This document shows, in pieces, positions 19,072 through 26,899 of a stretch of DNA of 36,159 bases. The DNA comes from Galactobacter sp052108535 (lineage in GTDB: Bacteria > Actinomycetota > Actinomycetes > Actinomycetales > Micrococcaceae). A program made the translations under genes and the position numbers. The stretch spans positions 1 through 36,159 of the forward strand of contig JBQDZM010000028.1 of assembly GCA_052108535.1 (NCBI GenBank). The letters are read 5' to 3'. How positions within the stretch are numbered: the stretch's first letter is position 1; each line of letters opens with the position of its first letter. A model generated the notes under the pieces. The model made no database searches, had not been told where the DNA came from, and saw only the letters and a list, made by a program, of their open reading frames with translations.

Positions 19072-19758
19072 GTGGCACACGTCTTGTTGCTCACCACCGC
19101 GCCGGCGGTGGGTGCCGTCCTCCCCTCCTTGGATCTTCTGGGCCACGAGGTGGAAATCGGCGCGCCGGAGACGGCTGCCCTGGTGAAGGCCACCGGTTTC
19201 GACCTGGTTCTGGTGGACGCCACCACCGATTTGGCCGGTTCCCGTTCCCTGTGCCAGTCCGCCTCCACGGTTCGCTTGGACGTTCCGGTGCTGCTCATCC
19301 TCACCGAGGGCGGGATGGCGGCAGTTGGGCCGCAATGGGGTGCGGATGACGTCATGCTGGCCACGTCTGCCCCGGCCGAGGTCGAAGCACGTTTGCGTCT
19401 GGCCAGTCGTCATCACGCAGATCCCGATCCCGGCCCGTTGAAGATCAAGGTCTCCGGCGTGGTGATCGACGAGGATTCCTACACTGCCAAGGTCGCGGGC
19501 CGGGCCTTGAACCTGACGTTCAAGGAATTCGAGTTGTTGAAGTACCTGGCTGGTCATCCGGGGCGGGTCTTCACGCGTGAAGCGCTGCTGCAGGAAGTGT
19601 GGGGTTACGACTACTTCGGTGGCACCCGCACCGTGGACGTGCACGTGCGTCGACTGCGCGCCAAGCTGGGCTCCGACCACGACCAGCTGATTGGGACGGT
19701 GCGCAACGTGGGTTACAGGTTCGCTGCCGCTGGCCCGGAGGACAACGAGGCGGCGTGA
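19072..19758 (+). CDS. glnR: GlnR-type OmpR-family regulator of nitrogen metabolism
   Basis: A 228-residue orphan response regulator. It closely resembles actinobacterial GlnR, which controls ammonium assimilation genes such as glnA and amtB. The receiver domain (residues 1-115) is atypical: it retains the aspartate D49 in LVLVDA but lacks the usual acidic pocket. The C-terminal winged helix has LTFKEFELLKYLAGHPGRVF, VWGYDYFGGTRTVDVH and GTVRNVGYRF. The adjacent mshD matches the Mycobacterium tuberculosis order Rv0818 (glnR)–Rv0819 (mshD), which supports the assignment. The start is GTG at 19072 with GAGG upstream. There is no partner kinase nearby, as expected for this group. Confidence 0.9.
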   Translation: MAHVLLLTTAPAVGAVLPSLDLLGHEVEIGAPETAALVKATGFDLVLVDATTDLAGSRSLCQSASTVRLDVPVLLILTEGGMAAVGPQWGADDVMLATSAPAEVEARLRLASRHHADPDPGPLKIKVSGVVIDEDSYTAKVAGRALNLTFKEFELLKYLAGHPGRVFTREALLQEVWGYDYFGGTRTVDVHVRRLRAKLGSDHDQLIGTVRNVGYRFAAAGPEDNEAA

Positions 19759-19784
19759 TGCCGTGCCGGGGCCGGCGCCGAAGG

Positions 19785-19790
19785 TAGCGT
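19785..19790 (+). promoter_or_regulatory. -10 element for mshD with leaderless spacing
   Basis: TAGCGT ends seven bases before the mshD ATG at 19798. No good -35 was found and no ribosome site separates them. The gap to the glnR stop is short, so readthrough from glnR is also possible. Confidence 0.4.
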
Positions 19791-19797
19791 GGGGACC

Positions 19798-20927
19798 ATG
19801 GAGTTCCCCCTGACGCCGTTCACCGGTGCCCCCGATGCCAGTTCCCTTCAGTCCCTGCGCGTCCTGGCCGCGGCGGGTGACGCCGTAGACGGACATCCCC
19901 CCTTCAACGATCAGACGTGGGCGGCTCTACGCTCCGGCGACCACGGGGTGCGTGGCGTCGTCATTCCGTCCGGTGACGCCTGGGCCGCCGCGGCGGTCGT
20001 GACCGACCTCGACGACGCCGTAAACGACGATGGGTCCGACGCCGTAAACGACGATGGGTCCGACGCCGTGAACGACGNNNNNNNNNNNNNNNNNNNNNNN
20101 NNNNNNNNNNNNNNNNNNNNNNNNNNNNNNNNNNNNNNNNNNNNNNNNNNNNNNNNNNNNNNNNNNNNNNNNNNNNNAACGACGATGGGTCCGACGCCGT
20201 GAACGACGGCGAGCCTCACGCAGCGAATGACACCGGCGCTCTCGTGGAACTGGTAGTCCATCCGGTGGCCCGCGCCCGCGGGCTGGGATCCGCACTGGCG
20301 GACTGGGTCATGGAGTCCGTGGCGCCAACCGCCCCTGTGCAAGCCTGGTCACACGGCGGCCATCCCGCAGCCGCAGTGTTGGCGCAACGCTTCGACCTGA
20401 AACCTGTCCGCGAACTCTGGGTCATGGAGTTGGACCCCTCGAAGGTGGCGGCGCTCCCGGAGAGCCCCCTGCCTGACTCGGTCAGCTTGGACACGTTCCG
20501 CGTGGGAGTGGACGAGTCCGACTGGTTGGCCGTGAACGCAGCCGCCTTCGATTTTCACCCGGAACAGGGCCGGATGACGCTAGCGGATCTGCAGTCTCGG
20601 GAAGCAGAGGAGTGGTTTGACCCGCAGGGGTTCTTCCTGGCTCATTCCGCGGAAGGTGAGCTGCTGGGCTTCCATTGGACCAAGCTCACCGAATCCACCG
20701 ATGGCACGGTGACGGAGGGAGAGGTCTACGCGGTGGGGATCTCCCCTGACGCGCAGGGCTCTGGGTTGGGCCGGAGTCTAACGCTGGCCGGGCTGCGTCA
20801 CCTGGCGGCCGCCGGAGCTCCCAAGATTGTGCTCTACGTGGAGGCGGACAACGCCCCGGCCGTGGGCCTCTACACGTCGCTCGGCTTCACTGTGGCCGAC
20901 TCCGATGTGCTGTATTCACGTTTCTAG
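19798..20927 (+). CDS. mshD: Mycothiol synthase, interrupted by an assembly gap
   Basis: MshD acetylates Cys-GlcN-Ins with acetyl-CoA in the last step of mycothiol synthesis. Two GNAT domains are visible: the first from residue 1 to VELVVHPVARARGLGSAL, the second ending YAVGISPDAQGSGLGRSLT and VGLYTSLGFTVADSDV. A 24-bp tandem repeat coding for AVNDDGSD lies between the strands AAAVVTD and VELVVHP of the first domain, probably a surface loop. The 100 N inside it shifts the reading frame, but the visible repeat phases require a true gap of 17 + 24n bases, which restores the frame. The gene is therefore probably intact, with unknown repeat number. Residue count cannot be stated. Confidence 0.88.
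20017..20207 (+). repeat. 24-bp in-frame tandem repeat inside mshD
   Basis: The unit is GCCGTAAACGACGATGGGTC + CGAC, coding A-V-N-D-D-G-S-D. Two full units (20017-20040, 20041-20064) and a partial one precede the gap; an 18-base partial unit and a 12-base partial unit follow it (20178-20207). Later units carry GTG in place of GTA. The acidic Asn/Asp-rich octapeptides resemble a flexible linker. Copy number is hidden by the gap. Confidence 0.92.
20078..20177. other. Assembly gap of 100 N
   Basis: Exactly 100 N, a conventional placeholder for a gap of unknown size, inside the mshD tandem repeat. It is best explained by collapse of the 24-bp repeat during short-read assembly. The repeat phase predicts a true length of 17, 41, 65, 89, 113… bases. 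Confidence 0.95.
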
Positions 20928-20942
20928 ACCGCTCCGCGTCAC

Positions 20943-20970
20943 TTGGCGGCAACCCGTTCGCGACTAAACT
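20943..20970 (+). promoter_or_regulatory. Promoter of ppk-mutT1
   Basis: TTGGCG (20943-20948), a 16-base spacer and TAAACT (20965-20970). The -10 ends seven bases before the GTG at 20978, so a leaderless mRNA is likely. Confidence 0.6.
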
Positions 20971-20977
20971 CGTGTCC

Positions 20978-23188
20978 GTGGACAACGACTCTGAGAACAG
21001 CGCCCTGCCAGATCGCGATACGACGCCGTCCAAAGCCACGGTGGACCGTATCGAACTACCCGAGTTCGCCCCTGCGGCGGAGCCCGAAGGCGGCTTCTCC
21101 TTAGACCGGTTCTTGGACCGGGAGATGAGTTGGCTGGATTTCAACGCCAGGGTGCTGGAGCTGGCGGAGGACCCTGACCTGCATCTGCTGGAACGCGTCA
21201 ATTTCCTCTCCATCTTTGCCTCCAACCTTGATGAGTTCTTCATGGTCCGGGTGGCCGGCCTGAAGCGCCGCATCGCTGCAGACATCGCCGTTCCCACCGC
21301 GGCCGGCGTGAACCCCGTTGACCAGCTCGAGGCCATCCTGAACCGGGCCCATGAACTGCAAGTGCGGCACGCTCGTGCCTTCGCCGAGTCCATCGTCCCG
21401 GACCTGGCGGCCGAGAACATTCATGTGGTCACGTGGGATGAGCTGGCGCAGGAGGAACAGGATCGGCTTGGTACGTGGTTCAAGGAGCAGGTCTTCCCGA
21501 TTCTGACGCCCTTGGCCGTGGATCCGGCGCACCCGTTCCCCTACATCTCTGGGTTGAGTCTCAACCTCGCCGTGTTGGTGCGTAACCCGCTGACCAACAA
21601 ACAGCTCTTCGCCCGGCTCAAGGTCCCGGATGCCTTGCCGCGGCTCGTGTCGGTGGATGGCCCGCGCGCCGGCCATTCCAAGAATGCACCGGCCCGCTTC
21701 ATCGCGTTGGAGAAGGTCATCGGAGTTCATCTGGAGGCCTTGTTCCCGGGCATGGAGGTCGTGGAGTTCCACAGCTTCCGGGTCACGCGTAACGAGGATC
21801 TTGAGGTCGAAGAGGACGACGCCGAGAACCTGTTGCAGGCGCTGGAGAAGGAATTGCTGCGGCGTCGTTTCGGCCCGCCGGTCCGCCTCGAGATCGCCGA
21901 CGATATCTCCGACTCGGTCCGCGACCTCCTCATCCGCGAGCTGGGCGTGACCCAGGACGAGGTCTTCTCTCTCCCCTCCCCCCTTGACCTGCGTGGGCTC
22001 GGGGACATCGCGGGGATCGCCCGAGCGGATCTGCACTACCCGAAGCATCTGGCCCGGACGTCGCGTTTCCTGAACGAGTCGGAGACCTCTAAGGCCGCGG
22101 ACGTCTTCGCGGCAGTGCGCCGCCGCGACATCCTGCTCCACCACCCCTACGACTCCTTCTCCACATCGGTGCAGGCGTTCTTGGAACAGGCTGCGGCCGA
22201 CCCCAAGGTGGTGGCGATCAAGCAGACCTTGTACCGCACCTCTGGGGACTCCCCCATCGTCGATGCTCTGATCGATGCCGCTGAGGCAGGAAAGCAGGTC
22301 CTGGCCCTCGTGGAGATCAAGGCTCGTTTCGACGAGCAGGCCAACATCTCCTGGGCCAGGAAGCTGGAGGAGGCAGGCGTTCACGTGGTCTACGGCATCG
22401 TGGGCCTGAAGACCCACTCGAAGCTCTCCCTCGTGGTGCGCCGGGAGAAGGGGGTGATGCGCCGCTACGTGCACATCGGCACGGGCAACTATCACCCGCG
22501 CACGGCCCGCTACTACGAGGACCTGGGCCTGCTCACCTGCGACGAGCAGGTCGGTGAGGATGTTTCCAAGCTCTTCAACCAGCTCTCCGGCTACGCGCCT
22601 AAGACCACCTTCAAGCGTTTACTTGTGGCTCCACGTTCGCTGCGTTCCGGCCTGATCGACCTGATCGAGCGGGAAATCGAGGCCCGCCGCAAGGGACTCG
22701 CCGCCCGCGTGATCATCAAGGTCAATTCCATGGTGGACGAGGCCATCATCGATGCGCTCTACCGAGCCTCCCAGGCCGGTGTGCAGGTCGACGTGATCGT
22801 CCGCGGCATCTGCGCCCTGCGGCCTGGCGTTCCGGGTCTTTCCGAGAATATCCGGGTGCGGTCCGTCCTTGGGCGCTTCCTGGAACACTCCCGTGTCTTC
22901 GCGTTCTCCAACCAGGGCGACCCGGTGGTGTACATCGGCAGCGCCGACATGATGCACCGCAACCTGGACCGCCGGGTGGAGGCCCTCGTGGCTCTGTCCA
23001 ACGCGGAGGACAAGGCCGATCTGCTCACGCTGCTCGATACCTACCTCGATGCCGGGACGGCCTCGTGGCATCTCGCCGCGGACGGCACCTGGACGCGTCA
23101 CCACCTGGACCAGGATGGCGAGGCGCTCATGGACATCCAGGAATACCTGCTGCGCTCACGTGAACGTGCCGCGGCCCGGCGCTCATGA
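20978..23188 (+). CDS. ppk: Polyphosphate kinase 1
   Basis: Makes inorganic polyphosphate from ATP reversibly through a phosphohistidine intermediate. The product has about 736 residues. The N-terminal domain starts LDRFLDREMSWLDFNARVLE. The catalytic histidine is in LKTHSKLSLVVRR (H480), followed by YVHIGTGNYHPRTARYYEDLGLLT, and a second PLD-like motif region includes VYIGSADMMHRNLDRRVE. I prefer the GTG at 20978 because it fits the leaderless spacing; an in-frame GTG at 20972 is the alternative. Its stop overlaps the mutT1 start as ATGA, the same ppk-mutT1 pairing as Rv2984-Rv2985 in M. tuberculosis. Confidence 0.96.
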   Translation: MDNDSENSALPDRDTTPSKATVDRIELPEFAPAAEPEGGFSLDRFLDREMSWLDFNARVLELAEDPDLHLLERVNFLSIFASNLDEFFMVRVAGLKRRIAADIAVPTAAGVNPVDQLEAILNRAHELQVRHARAFAESIVPDLAAENIHVVTWDELAQEEQDRLGTWFKEQVFPILTPLAVDPAHPFPYISGLSLNLAVLVRNPLTNKQLFARLKVPDALPRLVSVDGPRAGHSKNAPARFIALEKVIGVHLEALFPGMEVVEFHSFRVTRNEDLEVEEDDAENLLQALEKELLRRRFGPPVRLEIADDISDSVRDLLIRELGVTQDEVFSLPSPLDLRGLGDIAGIARADLHYPKHLARTSRFLNESETSKAADVFAAVRRRDILLHHPYDSFSTSVQAFLEQAAADPKVVAIKQTLYRTSGDSPIVDALIDAAEAGKQVLALVEIKARFDEQANISWARKLEEAGVHVVYGIVGLKTHSKLSLVVRREKGVMRRYVHIGTGNYHPRTARYYEDLGLLTCDEQVGEDVSKLFNQLSGYAPKTTFKRLLVAPRSLRSGLIDLIEREIEARRKGLAARVIIKVNSMVDEAIIDALYRASQAGVQVDVIVRGICALRPGVPGLSENIRVRSVLGRFLEHSRVFAFSNQGDPVVYIGSADMMHRNLDRRVEALVALSNAEDKADLLTLLDTYLDAGTASWHLAADGTWTRHHLDQDGEALMDIQEYLLRSRERAAARRS

Positions 23189-24162
23189 GTTCATCCGTAC
23201 CCCTGCCGCTGAGATCCTGCGATCCCAAGGGTTTTGCCGGCACGTCCTTCAAGGTCCTGGCGGCCGGTGCCCTGCCTTGGCGACGTCGTCAAGGCCGCCT
23301 GCAGGTCCTGCTGATCCATCGCCCGAAGTACGACGACTGGTCTTTTCCCAAGGGCAAGCTGGAGAAGGGTGAGACCCTGGCCGAGTGCGCCGTGCGGGAG
23401 GTCCGGGAGGAAGTGGGACTCAAGATCACCCTCGGCATCCCGCTGCCAGCCATCACCTATGACGTCCAGAAGGGCACCAAGGCCGTCTACTACTGGGCGG
23501 CCCACACCTCCTCCACGCCCCACAGCGATGGCCGCGAGGTGGACGAGTGCAGTTGGCTGTCTGTCGACGCTGCTCTGGAACGACTCAGTAACACGGCCGA
23601 TCAGGCCCCGCTGCTGGCCCTGGCCGCTGCCGAGGCTGCGGGTGCCTTGGAGACCTCTGTCCTCATCGTGTCCAGGCATGCCAAGGCCAAGCCGCGTTCC
23701 GGCTGGACCCGGGCCGAGGGCGAGCGGCCGTTGGCGACCTCTGGCGTGCGGCAGGCGGAATCGCTGGCCCAACTCCTCACGGCGTGGAGGCCGTCGCGGG
23801 TCCGGTCCAGTCCCTGGCGGCGCTGCATGCAGACGATGGCCCCCTATGCGGCCGCGCAGGGGTTTCAGTTGCGCACCGTGAACGCGCTGACGGAGCGTGC
23901 CGCCACGAAGCGCCCGGCCAAGGCGGCCCGGGCCCTGGAAAAGCTGCTGACCAAGTCCCACAGCCAGGTGGTGTGCACCCACCGCCCGGTGCTTCCAGGC
24001 TTGCTGTCGGTGCTCGCATCCCATTGCGTTCAAAAATGTGACAGGACGCTGCCGGCCAAGGATCCCTATCTGCACCCCGGAGGCGTCGTCGTGGTCCATC
24101 GTCCCGTTGACGACCTCACCCGGATCGTTTCCGTCGAGGTGCACGAGCCCTTCGACGACTAG
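23185..24162 (+). CDS. mutT1: MutT1-like Nudix hydrolase with histidine phosphatase domain
   Basis: A 325-residue two-domain protein. Residues about 20-145 form a Nudix domain with a complete box (G57…E63…R71-E72-V-R-E75-E76-V-G78). Residues about 157-320 form a histidine phosphatase (SixA-like) domain with the R-H motif at 164-165 (VSRHAKAKPRSGW) and a later VCTHRPVLPGL. Mycobacterial MutT1 with this layout hydrolyses 8-oxo-dGTP and diadenosine polyphosphates; this activity is inferred here. Translational coupling to ppk suggests joint control of nucleotide and polyphosphate pools. The stop codon TAG is part of a TAGGAT hexamer (24160-24165) that could serve the next gene. Confidence 0.9.
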   Translation: MSSSVPLPLRSCDPKGFAGTSFKVLAAGALPWRRRQGRLQVLLIHRPKYDDWSFPKGKLEKGETLAECAVREVREEVGLKITLGIPLPAITYDVQKGTKAVYYWAAHTSSTPHSDGREVDECSWLSVDAALERLSNTADQAPLLALAAAEAAGALETSVLIVSRHAKAKPRSGWTRAEGERPLATSGVRQAESLAQLLTAWRPSRVRSSPWRRCMQTMAPYAAAQGFQLRTVNALTERAATKRPAKAARALEKLLTKSHSQVVCTHRPVLPGLLSVLASHCVQKCDRTLPAKDPYLHPGGVVVVHRPVDDLTRIVSVEVHEPFDD

Positions 24163-24214
24163 GATCGTGAGTCACCCACCCGCACGCACCACCATGTAGG
24201 CCTAAGGAGTAGTC

Positions 24215-24529
24215 ATGCCCCGCTCCACCGCACTGATCCCGTTCGATTCCGTCCACGTTGTCCAGGATCTCGCCCGCGAACGTTACGACCTCTTCGATGG
24301 GGAACAGTTCATCGGCTTCGTGGGCTACACCGCCGAATACGGCGTCGTCGACTTGCAGCACACCATCATCAAGGAGGAGTTCTCCCGCCGGGGGTACGCC
24401 CGTGCTCTGGTGACGATCGTCCTCGAACGCCTGTGGGCGCGCGACGAGAAGATCATCCCGACGTGCTCCTACGTGGTGCAATACCTGGAACGCTTCCCGC
24501 AGTACAAGGTCCTCCTCCACCAGTCCTGA
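24215..24529 (+). CDS. Small GNAT-like (NATD1/YjdJ-type) protein
   Basis: A 104-residue protein of the short acetyltransferase-like family. The acetyl-CoA loop region reads EEFSRRGYARALV and the characteristic C-terminal segment IPTCSYVVQYLERFPQY is present. Members are single-domain, minimal GNAT proteins with little-known substrates. The ATG has TAAGGAG nine bases upstream. TAGGAT at 24160-24165 could be its -10, giving a leader of about 40 bases. Family assignment is firm; function is not known. Confidence 0.85.
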   Translation: MPRSTALIPFDSVHVVQDLARERYDLFDGEQFIGFVGYTAEYGVVDLQHTIIKEEFSRRGYARALVTIVLERLWARDEKIIPTCSYVVQYLERFPQYKVLLHQS

Positions 24530-24550
24530 ACGTCAACCACGATTGATCTG

Positions 24551-25366
24551 ATGCACATGCCGTCCCAACCCTCCACCTACGAAGATCTGCTCGCAGACGT
24601 TCTGGCCAATGGCACCCACAAGGGTGACCGCACCGGGACGGGCACCACGTCCGTCTTCGGCAGGCAGCTGCGCTTCGATCTGCGTCATGACGTCTTCCCG
24701 CTGATCACCACCAAGCGCGTGCACTTCAAGTCCGTGGCCCTTGAACTGCTCTGGTTCCTGCGCGGTGACTCCAATGTGGGCTGGTTGCAGGAGCAGGGTG
24801 TGAGCATCTGGGACGAGTGGGCGGACAGCCAAGGTGATCTCGGTCCGGTCTACGGTGTCCAGTGGCGGTCCTGGCCCACGCCTGATGGCCGCCACATCGA
24901 CCAGATCTCTCAGGTCGTGGACTCCATCAAGTCCAACCCCGACTCCCGCAGGCACATCGTCTCCGCCTGGAATGTCGCAGAGCTCGAGAACATGGCGCTA
25001 CCGCCCTGCCACGCACTCTTCCAGTTCTATGTGGCGGACGGCGAGCTCTCCTGCCAGCTCTATCAGCGCAGCGCGGATCTGTTCTTGGGCGTCCCCTTCA
25101 ATATCGCCTCCTACGCTCTGTTGACCCGTATGGTGGCGCAGCAGACCGGTTTGAAGGCCGGTGAGTTCGTGTGGACCGGCGGCGACTGCCACATCTACGA
25201 CAACCATGTGGAGCAGGTGAACAAGCAGCTCGCGCGCGATCCTTATCCCTACCCCACGCTGTCCATCACCCGTGTCCCGGAGAGCATCCTCGACTACAAG
25301 TACGAGGATTTCCAGGTCAACGACTACCAGCACCACCCGGGGATCAAGGCCCCCATCGCCGTCTGA
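24551..25366 (+). CDS. thyA: Thymidylate synthase
   Basis: Methylates dUMP to dTMP with methylene-tetrahydrofolate. The 271-residue product has the signature ELLWFLRGDSNVGWL, the arginine-rich DSRRHIVSAWN and the catalytic cysteine in ALPPCHALFQFYV (C153). QRSADLFLGVPFNIASYALLT and HIYDNHVEQV complete the substrate site. The N-terminus is MHMPSQPSTYEDLL; the ATG at 24551 or 24557 may be used and no clear ribosome site is seen. The stop overlaps the dfrA start as TGATG, coupling synthesis of the two folate-cycle enzymes. Confidence 0.98.
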   Translation: MHMPSQPSTYEDLLADVLANGTHKGDRTGTGTTSVFGRQLRFDLRHDVFPLITTKRVHFKSVALELLWFLRGDSNVGWLQEQGVSIWDEWADSQGDLGPVYGVQWRSWPTPDGRHIDQISQVVDSIKSNPDSRRHIVSAWNVAELENMALPPCHALFQFYVADGELSCQLYQRSADLFLGVPFNIASYALLTRMVAQQTGLKAGEFVWTGGDCHIYDNHVEQVNKQLARDPYPYPTLSITRVPESILDYKYEDFQVNDYQHHPGIKAPIAV

Positions 25367-25986
25367 TGGCAGGCACCGCTCCCCTGCATCCCTTGGGTGA
25401 GGACCATCCGTTTGTGCTCGCCGTCCGTTCCCTGCCCCCGATCACGGTCGGTGCGATCTGGGCTCAGAGCCGCGACGGTTTCATCGGCCGCTCAGGCACC
25501 ATGCCCTGGCATGCCCCTGAGGACATGAAGAACTTCGCCGCCCTGACCTGGGGATCTCCGCTGGTCATGGGCAGGCGCACCTGGGAGTCCATCCCCGCCC
25601 GTTTCCGCCCGTTCGCCGGGCGCACCTCCTTGGTCATCACCTCGCAGCCAGCCATGGCCGACGACGTGGCTGCCGCCTCCCGCCCGGACGCGCCGGCGGA
25701 GCCGGCGCCCACCCTGGACGCCGCGCTGACGCGCGGAACCCAGATCACGACGTCGGGCATAGTGTGGGTGGCAGGCGGCGGGCGGGTCTACGCCAACGCC
25801 TTGGACTCCAACGCCGTGGACGCCGCCGTGGTCACCATCCTCGATCTCGAGGTGCCAGACGCCGATACCCGCGCGCCCGCGCTGGGACCCGACTTCGAGC
25901 TCACGGCCTCCTGGCCGCAGCACGGCTTCCATCCTTCTCAGGCCGGACCGGCCTACCGCTTCGAACTGCACCGAAAGGCCCACTGA
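25366..25986 (+). CDS. dfrA: Dihydrofolate reductase
   Basis: Reduces the dihydrofolate made by ThyA back to tetrahydrofolate with NADPH; target of trimethoprim. The 206-residue product is longer than the usual 160-180 because of an N-terminal stretch (about 25 residues) and an Ala/Pro-rich insertion near residues 105-120. Family motifs are clear: ITVGAIWAQSRDGFIG, MPWHAPEDMKNF with the catalytic aspartate, VMGRRTWESIP and VWVAGGGRVYANAL. The ATG at 25366 overlaps the thyA stop. The same frame is open further upstream inside thyA, but that part is a shadow. Confidence 0.95.
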   Translation: MAGTAPLHPLGEDHPFVLAVRSLPPITVGAIWAQSRDGFIGRSGTMPWHAPEDMKNFAALTWGSPLVMGRRTWESIPARFRPFAGRTSLVITSQPAMADDVAAASRPDAPAEPAPTLDAALTRGTQITTSGIVWVAGGGRVYANALDSNAVDAAVVTILDLEVPDADTRAPALGPDFELTASWPQHGFHPSQAGPAYRFELHRKAH

Positions 25987-25991
25987 CACTC

Positions 25992-26342
25992 ATGGCTGCT
26001 CCCACCGAACCCACCCCGTTGAGCCAGCGTCAGGAGACCTGGTTCCTGTTGGGTTACATGCTGCTGCCCATCCTGGGTCTCGTGACGGTGGCGATGGGGA
26101 TCTGGTCCATCATCATTGACCGCAAGATTCTGGGCGTCATCCTGATCGTGGTCTTCACCCAGGTGTTCGTCTGGGGTGCCGTCTACGCGATCGGCAAACG
26201 CAAGAAGCTGCTCTCGCACACCCTGGAGGACATCGACGCACAGATGAGCGACGAGGAAGCCATCGACGCATTCAACGCCCGTGAGGCGCTGGCGATCGAG
26301 GAGCGGGAGAAGGCCGAACGGGAACGACGCGGCGAGGCCTGA
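25992..26342 (+). CDS. Small two-span membrane protein of unknown function
   Basis: A 116-residue protein with two hydrophobic helices (about residues 18-37 and 42-65) followed by a strongly charged C-terminal region (EEREKAERERRGEA) likely to be helical or coiled coil in the cytoplasm. I do not recognise a family. The ATG at 25992 is five bases after the dfrA stop, so it is probably the third gene of a thyA-dfrA unit. Its stop is only three bases from that of the convergent PhnB-like gene. Confidence 0.75.
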   Translation: MAAPTEPTPLSQRQETWFLLGYMLLPILGLVTVAMGIWSIIIDRKILGVILIVVFTQVFVWGAVYAIGKRKKLLSHTLEDIDAQMSDEEAIDAFNAREALAIEEREKAERERRGEA

Positions 26343-26345
26343 GCC

Positions 26346-26759
26346 TCAGTCACAGCTGAAGGCCCACATGACCCCAAAGCGGTCAAATACCTGCCCGTAG
26401 TAGCCACCCCACGGTGCCTGCTCGAATTCCATGCCGACATTGCCGCCGCCGTCCACCAACTTGGCGATCAGCTCGCGCGCCTGCTCCGGGCTGTCCGTGG
26501 TGTAGAGCAGTGAATAGGCCGTGTCCCGCACCGGGTAGTCATTGTCATCCATGACGTCGCCACCGGCGAGGCTCCCGCCTGGGAGGTCCAAGGTCGCATG
26601 AGCCACCGCGTTCGGATCCGGCTCGAAGGGCATCCCGGACATCTGGGTGTCGCCATACCTCATGATGTTCAGTTCGCCTCCGAAGACCTCGTGCCAGTGC
26701 TGCATGGCCTCCCCTGTGTTTCCGCGCAGTGAGATGTAGGTGGCCAGATTCTTCGTCAT
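26346..26759 (-). CDS. PhnB-like VOC (glyoxalase-fold) protein
   Basis: A 137-residue single-domain protein of the PhnB/3-demethylubiquinone-methyltransferase-like branch of the vicinal oxygen chelate superfamily. Typical elements are YISLRGNTGEAMQHWHEVFGG at the start, AHATLDLPGGSLAGGD, and the C-terminal GGYYGQVFDRFGVMW. Despite the historical name, the branch is mostly of unknown function. The ATG has AGGGA upstream. It is transcribed alone, convergent with the dfrA unit and divergent from asd. Confidence 0.87.
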   Translation of the reverse strand: MTKNLATYISLRGNTGEAMQHWHEVFGGELNIMRYGDTQMSGMPFEPDPNAVAHATLDLPGGSLAGGDVMDDNDYPVRDTAYSLLYTTDSPEQARELIAKLVDGGGNVGMEFEQAPWGGYYGQVFDRFGVMWAFSCD

Positions 26760-26862
26760 GGTGTTTCCCTGTCTGCTGGTCGGGTCCTCGACTTGGGCCG
26801 CTTAGTATGCCGTGTCAAGGGCGGGTTGTGAAGGGTGCCTGTGCGCAGTGGGGCGTCACACG

Positions 26863-26892
26863 TTCCGTCGCTGCCGGTGCTATCCGTAGCAT
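26863..26892 (+). promoter_or_regulatory. Promoter of asd with leaderless spacing
   Basis: TAGCAT (26887-26892) ends seven bases before the ATG at 26900; a weak TTCCGT lies 18 bases upstream. GGAGG is only one base from the ATG, too close to act as a ribosome site, which favours a leaderless mRNA. Confidence 0.5.
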
Positions 26893-26899
26893 GGGAGGC

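Noticed and set aside
20017..20207. The 24-bp repeats as a CRISPR array
   Set aside because: Units are head-to-tail without spacers, keep the reading frame of mshD and have no cas genes nearby.
19798..20927. mshD as a frameshifted pseudogene
   Set aside because: The frame change is produced only by the placeholder length of 100 N; the repeat phase predicts a frame-preserving gap.
25171..25365. An N-terminal extension of dihydrofolate reductase inside thyA
   Set aside because: It is an out-of-frame reading of thyA codons (Arg/Pro-rich); the TGATG overlap start explains the gene.
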